Source: Diplolepis rosae (Eukaryota > Arthropoda > Insecta > Hymenoptera > Diplolepididae). From it: a DNA stretch of 64,000 nucleotides. Under the pieces are notes generated by a model, which saw nothing but the letters and a program-made list of their open reading frames with translations, made no database searches and had not been told where the DNA came from. Position numbers and translations under genes: made by a program. The DNA is taken from contig JAPYXD010000754.1 of NCBI GenBank assembly GCA_030998225.1, positions 3,472,001 to 3,536,000 on the forward strand. The letters are read 5' to 3'. This document shows, one piece after another, positions 11,483 through 22,855 of this stretch (the stretch's first letter is position 1; each line of letters opens with the position of its first letter).

Positions 11483-11866
11483 TTATTCACTATTATTCTT
11501 TTGCATAGGAGTTAGTTCTCGATTTGTTCCTCGGTCTTCAATAAACGATTCTATTTGAATAAACGAGTCATCTTCAAGGATTGCGAAAGAATTGTCAGAT
11601 CGCTTATTAACTTTTTTAAATGTTATATAGACACATTGATCTATAATCATTTTTGTAAAAAATGATATTTTAGTAGGCTCCAATCCTAATTTCAAAGCAA
11701 TATTATGCAATTTTGCATTACTAGTTTCACTAAAATAACGAATTTTACTGGTTACTGCAAGAGTCTTTTGTACAGTTTTAGATTCTAAATTTAGACAGAA
11801 TTTATGAACTTGAAGTGATAGTATGTCTCCTTTTTCTGATAATATCAATTCGATAGCTTTAGACAT
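11483..11866 (-). CDS. Hypothetical 127-residue protein carried by element L
   Basis: This is among the longest frames in the window that does not overlap terminal repeats. The start is ATG at 11864-11866, the stop at 11483-11485. The protein has a mixed, soluble-looking composition: an N-terminal half with likely helices (residues 1-45), a middle with KLHNIALKLGLEPTKISFF around residues 53-71, and an acidic, polar tail (ILEDDSFIQIESFIEDRG) after residue 95. I see no membrane segment, zinc-finger pattern or catalytic motif, and I do not recognise the family. It lies between the two ends of element L on the minus strand. It may be a passenger gene, a transposon accessory protein, or the C-terminal exon of a longer product. 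Chance is less likely than for the other frames here, but cannot be excluded. Confidence 0.4.
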   Translation of the reverse strand: MSKAIELILSEKGDILSLQVHKFCLNLESKTVQKTLAVTSKIRYFSETSNAKLHNIALKLGLEPTKISFFTKMIIDQCVYITFKKVNKRSDNSFAILEDDSFIQIESFIEDRGTNRELTPMQKNNSE

Positions 11867-12574
11867 AAATAAATTATTAGTTTTCAGCTAGTTGTATTTA
11901 TCAATACGAATATGTTCAGGTATACATAAAATTATTAATATCTGGTATAATTAATAAGTCAGTTACATACATTAAAATACCATAGTTACTATTTACTGTA
12001 ATTGTGACTAAATTTTTATACAACAAATCGTTCTTTCTTTAAATTTGTTAATAACTAAGAAAATGAAATCATTTAGTGGTTACAAAAAAAAAAAAAATTG
12101 ATAATATATACCAATGAATGATTTATTCATTACTTTTAACAAACTAAATATAATAATAATCCTTTCAAGATATGTATTTCAAATAACTGAAATTTAAATA
12201 TTAAATATAGGCAATCATATACGAATCCATGTAGGATTCCATACTTGTTTCCTGTATAGGAATCCAGCCTAGATTCCCACATGGATTCTTACATGGCGTT
12301 TTTTTTTCGGAATCCATCCGAAAACTCCATGTGGGAATCTAGGCTGGATTCCCATATGGATTTTTTTGATAGGGTTCTTTCTAAGAAGTCTTCTCATTCA
12401 AGATAATTATTTTTTAGATGAAATCATTTCTTTGTGACAAATGTATCTAAATATAATCTCTAAAAAAATATTTTCCTAACATTAAAAAATCTCATTTTCA
12501 TCGAAATGAAAATCATTCACAGAAAGATTTCTCAAAATGCAAAATCTATTGTTTCAGATTAAATTACTTCCTGT

Positions 12575-13124
12575 GTAGTTGAATTTTCTGTCGCTGGTCT
12601 AGATCCAAGATGGATGTCTTAACTCAAATCAGGTTAGACGATCTAACTAGACGCTATCCAGCCGCTAGGTAGATTCTAGTCTGTCGCAGTTTAGTGGCTA
12701 ATTAGCCAAAGTAAATACGTTTTCTTAGTGATAAAAATGGGCGTGAGTGAAATTTAGAAATATTTATCTCATATGTAGTTAAACAGTGCCAGATTTGGGC
12801 CAGACTAGACTCTCAAGACCATGAGAAATAAACAAGTTAATTTGGTATTTTTCATTTCTTATTTTCAAAAATTGTATGTACCTTATCTATTTTCCCAAAA
12901 GGGTAAAAAAATTGACTGATTTAAACTCAGAAAGTTTTTAGTTCTGTAGGTCTAACTAGCGCCAAATCTGGGACAGACTTGAAAGTAGAGACGACAAGAA
13001 AAAAACATATTTAAACATTGTTAATTTCTTATTCTGGATCATTTTAGACACCCACTTAATTTCTCGAAGTAGGTAAAAAAATTTGAGTGATTGACACTTC
13101 CTAGAAAATAATCACAGAAGATAC
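12575..13124. repeat. Diverged two-copy tandem repeat of about 175 bp
   Basis: The segment from about 12786 (AGTGCCAGATTTGGGCCAGAC) recurs from about 12958 (AGCGCCAAATCTGGGACAGAC). Both copies continue through a TTTCTTATT stretch to a GGTAAAAAAATT stretch. The part before (12590-12720) is richer in GC and holds several TCTAG-type words. No gene is seen. Confidence 0.5.
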
Positions 13125-13472
13125 TTAAGGGGATTCGCCACCTTTAATTGGTATATTTTTGATTTTTTGACATTTGCCAAAAATATTATTTTTTTATTCT
13201 CTATACGTCTCTGAGTATATGTGTACATTTTCAGGGCAATCTGATTTGTTTTTGGAAAGATTAATAAAATTAAAAGTTACTAGGATTTACGAATAACGCG
13301 TTTTTAAAGAAAATTAGCTTTTTACACAAAATAGTTTGTTTATTGATTTACTAATATTTCTGAATTATATAGGAAATAGTATATAACAGGTTTCCCTATA
13401 AAAACACAATATATATATATATATATATTACATTTATGTATATACATATATGATTTTGTAACACAATGTAAC

Positions 13473-13960
13473 ACAATGTTTGGAAATTTACAACATCTTT
13501 ATGTTACAAAGGTAACGTAAAATTTGACGATATTCATGATGTTTTTGAGTGAAGGTATCTTAAAATTACGGAAATGCACTGAATTTTCTGAATTTGTTAT
13601 TAATATTATGAAACTCAACTGAATTTTCATAAAATGTATCCTGAAACTATCAAACTGTAACAGAATTTTTATATAATTCTTCATAAAATTATGAAATTGT
13701 AAGAATATTTTCAGTTACATGTAACTGTATAAAATTTCAGTTACCCAAAAAACGTTAAATTATTCCTGTTACAAGTTTCAGAATTTCCAGATACAAGTAT
13801 CAGAATATTCAACACTTTGTAAATAAAAATGAAGGAATTGTTTCTTGAAATTATTAAGAAGTAATTGAATTTTCTGAAATTCTGTCTTAATTTTACGAAT
13901 TTGTAACTGAATAAAACTGAAGTCACGTGTTTTGAGAAATTGCGGTAGAAATTCCTAAGA
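13473..13960. mobile_element. G1: AT-rich MITE
   Basis: It begins near TTTGGAAATTTACAACATC and ends near GCGGTAGAAATTCCTAAG; other copies show ends of the type TGTTAGAAATGTTCGGAAAT. Characteristic inside words are GTTACAAAGGTAACGTAAA and CCAGATACAAGTATCAGAA. Other copies lie at about 27005-27715, 53330-53800, 54505-54872 and 55008-55390. Target duplication is not clear. Confidence 0.5.
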
Positions 13961-14152
13961 GTGTTTAAGGGGGTACTATGGTAATCTTTTCTCAAAAAAT
14001 CGAAATTTTTTTTTTTGCAGTTTCGGTTACTTTAAACCCTAAAGTATAATGTATAAACCTCCCTGTACTTCAGATGATACCGAAAAGTGATAAAAAATAA
14101 GATTTGCCGCAAGGGGTCGAGCGCGCGGATAAAGCAGCTGGCGCGTCGAGTT

Positions 14153-14535
14153 AATCAGTGACCTTGAAAACTATGGAAAACATACGCAACTTGCAAAATG
14201 TTTCAATAACTGACAAAATTTATTTATAAAAATTGTGTAAACAAATTGTAAATGTTAAAATGGTTCCAGATTTGTAATCAGTGACCTTGAAAAGTATGGA
14301 AAACATGCAACTTGCAAAATTTTTCAATAATTGAGAAAATTTATTTATAAAAATTGTGTAAACAAATTATAAATGTCAAAATGGTTCCAGATTTGTAATC
14401 AGTGACCTCGAAAACTATGAAAAATATATGCAACTTGAAAAATGTTTAAATACTTGAGAAAATTTATTTATAAAAATTGTTTAAACAAATTAATTTTATA
14501 AATTTGATAGCAGATTCGTGATCAGCGACCTAAAA
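14153..14535. repeat. About 121-bp tandem array, three copies plus a partial
   Basis: The phrase AATCAGTGACC starts at 14153, 14274 and 14397, with a changed copy (GATCAGCGACC) near 14520. Each unit runs through GCAACTTGCAAAATGTTT and ends with TTCCAGATTTGT. The same core with the same period appears near 59432-59690. Confidence 0.8.
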
Positions 14536-14816
14536 AACATATAATGCGATATTCAAGTTGTGAAAAAATAATTTTTATCACCATGATAGTGATAATTTTT
14601 TGCAAAATCTTTAACTGCGTTTTTCTTAAAACTGTGTTTTTTGAACTGGTGCCCACGATTCCGGCCCGTCTACTTGCCCAATTTGCCTACTTTTGTTTTT
14701 AAATGTTCAGAAAACACCTAGCTATGGAATGACCCGTGACCATTACTGTAAGTTAATATTTAACAACGTTATGACACAATTATTTACAAAAAACAGGCGA
14801 AAAAAAAGAAAAAAAA

Positions 14817-16196
14817 TCTGCCCGCTTTGCGGGCACATTCTCATCGCGCGCTTCGCTCGCAAGTATGAGCGCGCCTAGGGCGCGCTATTTGATCGTCGCG
14901 CTTCGCGCTCGTTCTTGTGCTCTTCACATACATTCAAGTTTATTTATTATAATTTGATACTGAAGCTCAAACCAATTTTATAATAATATTACAGATGATG
15001 TGAATTACACATTTTCTCAAAGTCACTCAATTTCTTTTTGAATTTAAGTGAAACAGGAAATTGAATTTACTTAAGGCTCTATCAGCCGTAAGTAACACAT
15101 TCTCATCATGGCGCTCGCGCTTCGCGCTCGATTTTCTGTATACATTTCAGTAACTTTTTAATAAATTACATGATTAAAATAATTTATTTTCTTCCAAATC
15201 TCTCAAAAAGAAAAAAACAATCGTAGACTTTATTTAAGGAAACGATTTTGCAGAAAAACGCTTATTTCGTATCTCACATATTTTGGTGAAAAAAATCGAA
15301 TTTATTTAATATTAAAAATCAAAACATAAAATATACATCCTGTCTTGAAATGTCTTAATGAGAATTTGTAGACCTCATTTAGGCAAACAATTTTCCATCT
15401 AAACGTTTTTTTTGTATCTCACATATTTTGTCTAAAAAATGGAATTTTTGAATTTTAATTGTATTTTTTGAAATTGAAACGAAAAATATATGTTTTTTTA
15501 GAAACTGTTTGAAAAAAAATTTGTAGATCTTTTTGAAACGAACAACTTTGTATTCTTACGTTTTTTTCGTATTTCACGTATTATTGTTAAAAAATTGAAT
15601 TTTGGATTTTCAATAGTTTTTTTTTAAATTAAAAAGAAAAATATGCATCTTATGAAAAAATGTTACAATTCAAATTTGTAGGACTTTATTTATTCAATAA
15701 TATTGTATCATAACGTTTTTTCGTATCTCGTATAATTTAACTGGAAAATGGAATTTTGATATTGACTTTTTTCGAATTTGAATATGCTGTAACATTTATA
15801 ATTTTGATTTAATCAAAAAATGTTATCAGGATAATTTTTAGAGATTTATGAGCACTATCTAAAACCAGTATTGAAATTTTTGATTTTTTCAAAAAATTAT
15901 TTTCAAAAACACAAAAGTAGTGCTCAACCCCTCAATTTTGATTGGATGTGGCTGGTTAACGAACTTGTCCTTACTTTTTCGGCTCCGATAAAGTGTACCA
16001 AAGCTCAATTCAATCTGATAATTCTATCGAGAGTTATGCCGCACACGACCTACTACAGACAGACAGACAGACACTTTCGTAAAAACCCTTTTTTCTGACT
16101 CAGGAGGTCTCAAAACGTAAAGATTTGATGAAATTTTGGAAAGTCATTTTTCACATAAAACCAATACCTTCTCATCCATGATGAGAATGTAAAAAA
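14817..16196 (+). mobile_element. I1: repeat with GC-rich hairpins at the start and a hairpin at the end
   Basis: It begins ATCTGCCCGCTTTGCGGGC, an inverted repeat, followed by several more GC-rich palindromes (14840-14910 and 15110-15130, type CGCGCTTCGCGCTCG), striking in AT-rich DNA. The middle (15220-15780) is four diverged repeats of about 150 bp with the core CGTATCTCACATATTTTG near 15269, 15414, 15569 and 15723. The end is a hairpin, TTCTCATCCATGATGAGAA, followed by TGTAAAA. Other copies are at 28078-29157 (minus), 55398-58090 (compound) and 62966 to the window end. A short (CAGA)n stretch lies at 16055-16070. The 75-codon frame at 15871-16098 is part of the repeat. The class is unknown; a terminal hairpin recalls Helitrons, but the canonical CTRR end is absent. 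Confidence 0.65.
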
Positions 16197-17329
16197 CGAT
16201 TTCATAAATTGAAATAAAACTTTTTTCTCGGTGCAAGTTATTTTTTCTGAGTGCAGTGTGTCTAATTTTAAACATAGAAATTGGGCTACTGCATTTTAAT
16301 TAGGTCGTTTCAGCGGTGAATTAAAGCGAACATGTTAAGAGGACACCGAGATTTTCATTTTCTTGGTCACATACCAGTTTTCTGATTTATGAAGATATTT
16401 TTTTGGTCAAGGGTCATGAGATAGCCATTCATATGTACTTCAAAATAAAATTTGTTTCGTATGTTTCAGATCATCCACAATGGAGAAATCGTGTGCACCA
16501 CTTTTAAACATGGCGTCCTATGGTCCCCTATATCTACACCGGATATTAACAAAAATTAACAACCTAAATTTTTTTATACTCTCCATAACGTGTACTTAAA
16601 CGTACAAAAATATTTTGACTACAGAATAAAAATTTGGGCAAAAATTAAATTCTTGAAAGAAAGGCCATTATTACCATAGTACCCCCTAAATCAACAAAAC
16701 CTTTTAAGGGAATCCGGCACCTTTAATATTTTCATTTTTTGTGTTTAGACTTTCTATATAATTTTTTAAATGTTAAGTACTTTTATTTAGAAAGGTTTTA
16801 GTTTTTTTTTTTAATTCCAGCATTTTTTATGTATGTTTAAACTGACAATTTTGTGTTTTGTGGGCATTTTTCGGACCTTTTTTTGACTATAAACCAATTT
16901 CATGATTCAATTTTTACTTTGTTCCTTAAAATGTGTAGCAACTTTTTAGTCATTGAAAATAAGGTAAAATGACTGAAAAAAGGTTACAAATAAAATAAAA
17001 TAATTAATAAAAATATCCCAAAATATAAAAAAAAAATTTTTATAGTTATTTTTTTTTTTGCTAGAGTGCTTTCTATACACAAAGTATTGATAATATAACA
17101 AAGAAAAAGTGATCAAAATTTTAAAGGCCTGTATCTAATACTTTAGATTTTATTCTCACCCATTTTTGCAACAAACACGGAAAATCACAACTGCGGAAAC
17201 AGAGTTTAAATTAAAGGTTTGTAGTGAAGCCGTAATACACTTAGAGGCAGGCAGCCAACATTGTGTTACTAAATCATATATGTATATGTTTTTATAGGGA
17301 TAACTGTTATATACTATTTCCTATATAAT

Positions 17330-17941
17330 CAACGTTGCCAGACCGTATCGTAATTATGTAATCGTACCATAATTTTGACTCTTTTACCATGTACCATCCC
17401 TCCTGTAACATAGCTTTTAAATGTACCATAATTTAAAAATATTTCTACTTTTTATTTAACCGAAATGAAATGAAGACAAAAGCAGAATAGGCATTATCCA
17501 ATGAGAATTGTTTTTTGCCCTATATGAAACATGTTTGAGCAATCAATCATTTTTTTAAATGAAGGCTGAGTAGAGTTAATTTTCATGTGATTTACGTAAA
17601 GACATTCCAAAGACAATTACATATTATACTTGCGTTTTATAGATTATAAGCTGTTTTATAAAAAAGAAAATGTTCTTTAATAAGAGTTACTTTAAGTAAA
17701 TGTTAGAAAATACAAAGACTTAAAAAAGTAGAAACTGCGTTATAATAATTATTAAAATAGTTTTATTAAAACATAATTTTATTATATTTATTAAGAAAAT
17801 GTTATTAACATTTTATTTATGAAAAATATAAAACTTTGAAATATTTGAAGATACATAAATTTGAATTTCGCGCCGCGCATGCGTCTTGTATACATGTACC
17901 TGCCGATTCCATAATTTCGCTCCGTGTGTCTGGTAACGCCG
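17330..17941. mobile_element. hAT-like MITE
   Basis: The left end is CAACGTTGCCAGACCGTAT; the right end is GTGTGTCTGGTAACGCCG. The flanks TATATAAT (17322-17329) and CATATAAT (17942-17949) look like an 8-bp target duplication with one change, which is the hAT hallmark. Removing one copy restores the sequence found uninterrupted near 33895-33905. It sits inside a family A arm. Confidence 0.7.
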
Positions 17942-18273
17942 CATATAATACAGAAATATTAGTAAATAAATAAACAAATTATTTGTGTAAAAAGTTAATT
18001 TTTGCTAAAAAACGCGTTATTCGTAAATCGTAGTAATTTTTAATTTTATTTCTTTTTCCAAAAACAAATCAGATTGCCCTGAAAATTTACACACGTACTC
18101 AGAAAAATATAGAGAATAAAAAAATAAAATTTTTGGAAAATGTCCAAAAAATCAAAAATATACCAATTAAAAGTGTCGGATCCCCTTAAGTAACTTGATT
18201 CATATTTCCTTGTACTGAAGAAATATTTCTTTATTGATCTGATTTGAATTCTATCAATAAGATTTCATTTTAA

Positions 18274-18828
18274 CGTAGTTCGTTCACGAAAATTAGACCT
18301 CAGGCAAAAATAGATAATTTTGCTTTCAAGAATAGCAATATTATTAATGATCGAGCCAAATTTTTAAAAATGATGCGATTCTAATAAATCACGGTTCATT
18401 TTTTTAGGAAAAAGATTCTCAACAACATGACCGTTTCCTATTTTTGAAATTGAATTAATTATTATCAAATACAGCAATTTGTTTATAAAAATTTTGTTTT
18501 GAAAAATTGTTTCTTTATAATTTCAGCCGTTAAGAAATTAATTTTCAAAAATTGGAAACGGTCAAGTTGTAGAGAATCTTTTTCCTAAAAAAATGAACCG
18601 TGATTTATTAGAATCGCATCATTTTTAAAAATTTGGCTCAAGCGATAAGAAAATAAGTTTGGGCAAAAATAAAATTTATTATTAAAATTATTTTTTTGGG
18701 TTTCAAATTTTTTTTCATGAAAAATATTCTTTTCTTTTTCAAATTAGCCCTTTAATAATAATATTGCTATACCTGAAATCAAAATTATCTATTTTTGCCT
18801 GAGGTCTAATTTTCGTGAACGAACTACC
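18274..18828. mobile_element. J1: TTAA-type palindromic MITE
   Basis: TTAA at 18270-18273 and 18829-18832. The tips are CGTAGTTCGTTCACGAAAAT and the reverse partner ending CGAACTACC. J is the most frequent TTAA family here; arms share TTAGACCTCAGGCAAAAATA and AGATAATTTTGCTTTCAAG. The arms pair over most of their length. Confidence 0.85.
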
Positions 18829-19024
18829 TTAACGGGACTAGGAAGTCAAACTAATCCTATTTTCAAAGTCTAATTAAAAAGTAAATACCAAGATTCTGAA
18901 TCACAAATTTTAACCCATTTTATAGCAATTTATAGCATCCATTTTGCATTAAAAACAATATTTAAACAAATGCTTTAGGCATAATCCTTCTTTCGGCCAA
19001 AACTATACATTTGCTAAGTATTGC

Positions 19025-19224
19025 AAAAATATTTTTCACTGACAAATCAATTAATTTTCACTGATTGAATCAGTGAAAAAAGTATTTTTCACTGTTAAAT
19101 CAGTTAATTTTCACTGAAGTAATCAGTGAAATTTGACTGATTTACAGTAACCTCTTTTTAGCTATTTGAATCAGTCAAATTTCACTGATAATCACTAGAT
19201 TTTGACTGATTCAGATTTAGAGAG
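19025..19224. mobile_element. K1: TA-target MITE rich in CACTGA words, left end worn
   Basis: The right end is GATTCAGATTTAGAGAG followed by TA. The interior is made of repeated TTTTCACTGA and TGAATCAGTGAAA words. The left tip (CTCTCTAAATCTGAATC in other copies) is missing. Confidence 0.65.
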
Positions 19225-20412
19225 TACGTCATAAATATTTTTAAAAAAAAATTCGGTTTTTCGGACCATCTCGGGTAGAATACCCCCTTAATACTTTTGG
19301 CAGAATACAAGTTATGGGCTGACCTTATTTCTCTGAAAGTATGATCTTTATTGGTAGAGCAGTATTAATTTGTTCCGAGTAGAAAAAAAAGCTTACGACC
19401 ACAGAAGAAGAAGTTTGCCAGGAATGATCTTTTTGGCAGAGAATTTATTTGGTCGGTTAGGACGATCTAACTTTTTCCCGAACCACGTGAAAAATGACAT
19501 CGTCAAAAGCGACCCGCCGAAACAAACGGCAAAAGTAGGGAATCGTTTGGGTGGAAAGTTAAGGGGGTGAGATTGTATACGAAAGTAAGCTTCGTGGTTT
19601 TAGTTTCTCTCGACAACTCCATCTCATTGGACAATACTGAACCGAGAGTCTCTGATGTAACGAATTCGAGATTACGTTCCCGTTTACTTTTAATCAGGCA
19701 CAGTCGCGATGGAAGTTTCCTTGAGGGAGAATGAAACGAGCACTCTTTCTGTCAGCAGTCCTGAAACGCCGAGAACTCGTTCACGATAGTTCATTTATTA
19801 AGAAAAGAGCGAGATTTTATCTCCGAACATCATCCGGATGCTTTTTATCTTAAATCTGTAAAGTTTCTCCCTGGAAGGCGGTGAATTTTTCAGGAGAGTA
19901 TAAAATAAATCCAGGTAACAATAGACATCGTCCTGGGACAAGCCTCTTTGCAGAGTCAAATTTTGCCTGAAAGGATTTTCTTTCATGCTCCCTTAAAAAT
20001 AGATTATAAATTTAGATAACGAATTGCTCATTAACCACTTACAAAGAAAGTTCGTAATGAGAAGCTCCAGAGAATCAAAATCGCTAGAGCTCGTCTAAGT
20101 CCAGACGATTTTAATTTCACGTGGACTTTAGACAATTCTTAAACTTTCTTTATAATATGAGTCACTATATTTCGTAATTATTAATTTGGATCTTTTGTCA
20201 CTGCATTTTTAAAAATGTTATTTTTTAATTCAGTCTTGTTTTCAATTGTCTTGTCGCAATTAACCCGGCCACGCGAGAAAATACTTTCTTTTCTCATGTT
20301 CGTTTTCCATAAATTTAAATAAAATTATATGTTTATATATTATATATATAAATAAAATGATAAATCAAAATTATAATATTTATATTTAAATAGAAAAAGT
20401 TATTGAACACTG
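19225..20412. other. Unique island (19320-20160) of higher GC content
   Basis: No window repeat family appears here and GC content is raised. Two small frames exist: 19370-19570 on the plus strand (66 residues, basic, including KSDPPKQTAKVGNRLGG) and 19798-19986 on the minus strand (62 residues). Neither has a recognised domain. The island could hold an exon or regulatory sequence of a gene whose other parts lie outside; nothing here proves it. The last 250 bases are low-complexity AT sequence. Confidence 0.35.
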
Positions 20413-21240
20413 TACACTAACCGTCAAATGTTTAAGTTCACCTGTTGTTTGAGCCATTTTCGAAGTGTCTTAATTTTCACAAAAACAAGTTAAACATTTT
20501 TTATCGATAATAAAATGAATGTTAATACAATTTTTCATCTAATGATCCCAAGCTGAAGGAAAAATATTTATTTTACAAAAATATATTACAAAAAATGTCA
20601 AATTTCAATTTTTTTGGAAAACGTTAATAACTCTAAAAAAACTAATATTTTTAAATGAGTTTGTTCTCGTTTTAAAGGTAAATTTTCATAGTAATTTGTT
20701 AACTGTTCAAGATATTTTCAGAACTTTATTCTAGATTTCACAAAATAGTACAAAATAGTCGTAAAATTTAAAAAATGTGTAGCTTCTTATAAAATTTTTT
20801 TATAATTCAGTGTACGAGTACATCATATTTTAATAGAATTTAGGAATATTTATGAAAATATCGATATTTTTTATTTATTTATATAATATATGAAAATATT
20901 GATATTTTGTAATTAATATATATAATGTATATTCTCTAAATCTGAATCAGTTAAAATGTACTGATTATCAGTAAAACTTGACTGATTCAAATAGCTATAA
21001 AGAGGCTATTGTAAATCAGTCAAATTTCACTGATTACTTCAGTGAAAATTAACTGATTTAACGGTGAAAAATGTTTTTCACTGATGAATCAGTGAAAATT
21101 TGACTGATTCAGATTTAGAGAATAGTGTACAGTCATTATTTTAAATGTTACGACGTTTTCGTACCATGCTTGACCCCAGAGTAGAATCCACGAAAAAATT
21201 CAAAAAAATTCAGCACTTGACTTCATCATCTAGAAAATGT
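20413..21240. mobile_element. R1: degraded TA-type element, copy of R2
   Basis: The left end, ACTAACCGTCAAATGTTTAA then GTTCACCTG, matches the left end of the better copy at 44501. The left arm follows R2 to about 20760. The element is interrupted by K2 and its right arm is missing. Confidence 0.55.
20932..21122. mobile_element. K2: complete 191-bp TA-target MITE
   Basis: The tips are TTCTCTAAATCTGAATCAG and its exact reverse, with TA at 20930-20931 and 21123-21124. The interior consists of inverted CACTGATT words. It is inserted in R1. Confidence 0.85.
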
Positions 21241-21252
21241 TACAGCATTTAA

Positions 21253-21847
21253 GGGACCATTCTATTGCAAACATTTTTTGAAAATATCATATTCATATGA
21301 AAATATCCTATTCGAAAATTCAAAACTCGTTTTTCTTGAAACACTTTTTGCAAAAACGGTGTAAATACAAACGGAGTTTTCAAGCTATCATTCTTAAATT
21401 TTGACACGTAATTCTCAACGTCATTCTCTATTCATCTATGGAAGCTTTCTTCATTGTTTTGAAAATTCAGTTTGTTATAAACCAAAATTTTTGCGAAAAT
21501 TTGGCTGAAAAACATTAACTTTTCAAACGGTCGCCATTTTGTTAACTTTTATCAGAAAAAAGCTTCCATAGGCGGATAACAACATTTATACAAATTAATA
21601 ATCACCATTGCTTTTTGATTTCGGACCATTTTAACGGCCCCGGAAATTCGCACCATCGAGCGCCGATTTTTAATCATCATTTAATTTATTTATAAAATAA
21701 AAAATTTACTTCACGAATATTTTTTTGTATGAGAGATAAGTGCTCCTAATATTTACAAAAAATTTTAGATTAATTATTTATCGTATTCCTTAAAAAACAA
21801 AATCAGGAAAATTGGCAATTTTTCAGGCCGTCACAGTAGAAACGTCC
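21253..21847. mobile_element. Q: worn TTAA-type element
   Basis: TTAA at 21249-21252 is followed by GGGACCATTCTATTGC; the right end, CAGTAGAAACGTCC then TTTG, is a changed reverse copy. No target duplication remains on the right. No gene is seen inside. Confidence 0.45.
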
Positions 21848-22186
21848 TTTGAAAAATGTAAAAATATATTGACCTGGCCCTATCCTGGAATCGAATGCTG
21901 AAACAGTCCTGGGCCTATTTGGGCAGATGTAAAATCTAGAAGATAACATTAATAAAATAAAAGCCGTTCCTTTAGGGATAGGCCCAGGCCTGGCTACACA
22001 TTTGATGCAAAGCTAGTGCTAGCCAGACCTGAGCCAAGTCAGGGCCATGGCAAATTTCCGCGTGAAAGGCTTCAAATCCAAAACTGCCTATTCAACAAAT
22101 AAAAAGTGAAAGCCTTTTCAGTTCCAAAGTTTGTAATCATATTTTACTTTATCATGGACAGAATTATTTTTTCACCAAAATTACTC
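21848..22186. other. GC-richer stretch with GGCCCAGGCCTGG-type words
   Basis: CCTGGCCCTATCCTGG (about 21882), GGGCCTATTTGGGC and GGCCCAGGCCTGGC (about 21980) are inverted partners. Similar words occur near 25550-25690 and in the repeat at 62605-62965, which suggests fragments of one dispersed family. No frame is open. Confidence 0.4.
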
Positions 22187-22190
22187 TTAA

Positions 22191-22855
22191 GGTAGTTTTC
22201 ATTCACAAAATTAGACCTCAGGGAAAAATAGATAATTTTGCTTTCAGGAATAGCAATATTATTATTGAAGGGCTATTTTGGAAGAGAAAAGATTCATTTC
22301 CATGAAAAAAATTTGAAATATAGTAAGATAATTTTATTAATAAATTTTATTTTTGACCCAACTTTTTTTCTTATTGCTTCTTACCAAATTTTAAAAAATT
22401 ATGCAATTCTAATAAATCATCAATCATTTTTTCAGAGAAAAGATTTCCCACAACTTCACCGTTTCTGATTTTTATAAATAAATTCTTTAATGGCTGAAAC
22501 CATTAAAAAAACATTTTCCAAAACAAAATTTTTATAAACTAATTTCTCAAGTTGATAATAATTTATTCATTTTCGAAAATTGGAAATGGTTAAGTTGTAG
22601 AGAATCTTTTTCTTGAAAAAGTGATTTGTAATTTATTAAAATCGCATAATTTTTTAAAATTTGGTAAAAAGCGATGAGAAAAAAAAATTGGGGCAAAAAT
22701 GAAATTTATTGATAAAATTATTTTTCTGTATTTCAAATTTTTTTCATGGAAATTAATCTTTTCTCTTCCAAAATAGCCCTTCAATAATAATATTGCTATT
22801 CTTGAAAGCAAAATTATCTATTTTTCCCTGAGGTCTAATTTTTGTAAAGATGTAA
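22191..22855. mobile_element. J2: TTAA-type palindromic MITE
   Basis: TTAA at 22187-22190, then GGTAGTTTTCATTCACAAAA. The right arm ends in TGAGGTCTAATTTTTGTAAA without an intact tip. Frames of 76 and 73 residues on opposite strands (22238-22468, 22590-22811) give nearly the same peptide because the two arms are inverted copies; they are not genes. Confidence 0.75.

Larger units (their letters stand above)
10528..12374. mobile_element. L: TIR element with subterminal palindromic tandem repeats
   Basis: Inverted ends are CCCTATCAAAAAAATCCA (10528-10545) and TGGATTTTTTTGATAGGG (12357-12374). Next to the left end lies a 74-bp tandem array; next to the right end (12218-12357) are related GGATTCC palindromes. 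The target duplication is unclear, perhaps two or three bases. An open frame of 127 residues lies on the minus strand at 11483-11866. The superfamily is not recognised. Confidence 0.65.
10418..12560. mobile_element. B-type repeat interrupted by element L
   Basis: The sequence before 10528 (CTTTTTGATTCCATTTCTTTG) and after 12374 (ATTATTTTTTAGATGAAATC) has the loose TTTGATTCAAAGAAAT pattern of the B family. The outer ends are too worn to place exactly. Confidence 0.4.
13969..16686. mobile_element. H: TTAA-type element carrying a minisatellite and an I repeat
   Basis: TTAA at 13965-13968 is followed by GGGGGTACTATGGTAAT; the right end reads ATTACCATAGTACCCCC, followed by TAAA, a worn TTAA. The 17-bp inverted ends pair perfectly. 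The cargo is a 121-bp tandem array (14153-14535), an I repeat (14817-16196) and unclassified sequence. No transposase is seen. Confidence 0.75.
13129..18185. mobile_element. A2: family A composite with nested G, H, I and hAT-like insertions
   Basis: The left TTAA is at 13125-13128, followed by GGGGATTCGCCACCTTTAA; the right end is GTGTCGGATCCCC followed by TTAA (18186-18189). The left arm (13129-13475) and the right arm (about 17255-18185) are inverted copies of the family's L arm. A second family A tip of the R type starts at 16708 after TTAA 16704-16707. The block is therefore either one LL fold-back element with a fragment inside, or a truncated left copy next to an R-L copy (16708-18185). 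Confidence 0.6.

Noticed and set aside
14817..14910. GC-rich palindromes as bacterial REP-like contamination
   Set aside because: They recur inside eukaryotic-style repeats at four loci with the same AT-rich surroundings, so they belong to the I repeat.
15871..16098. 75-codon frame also seen at 28190-28402
   Set aside because: Both are the same conserved end part of the I repeat; the frame is interrupted by differing (CAGA)n lengths and stops, so coding is unlikely.
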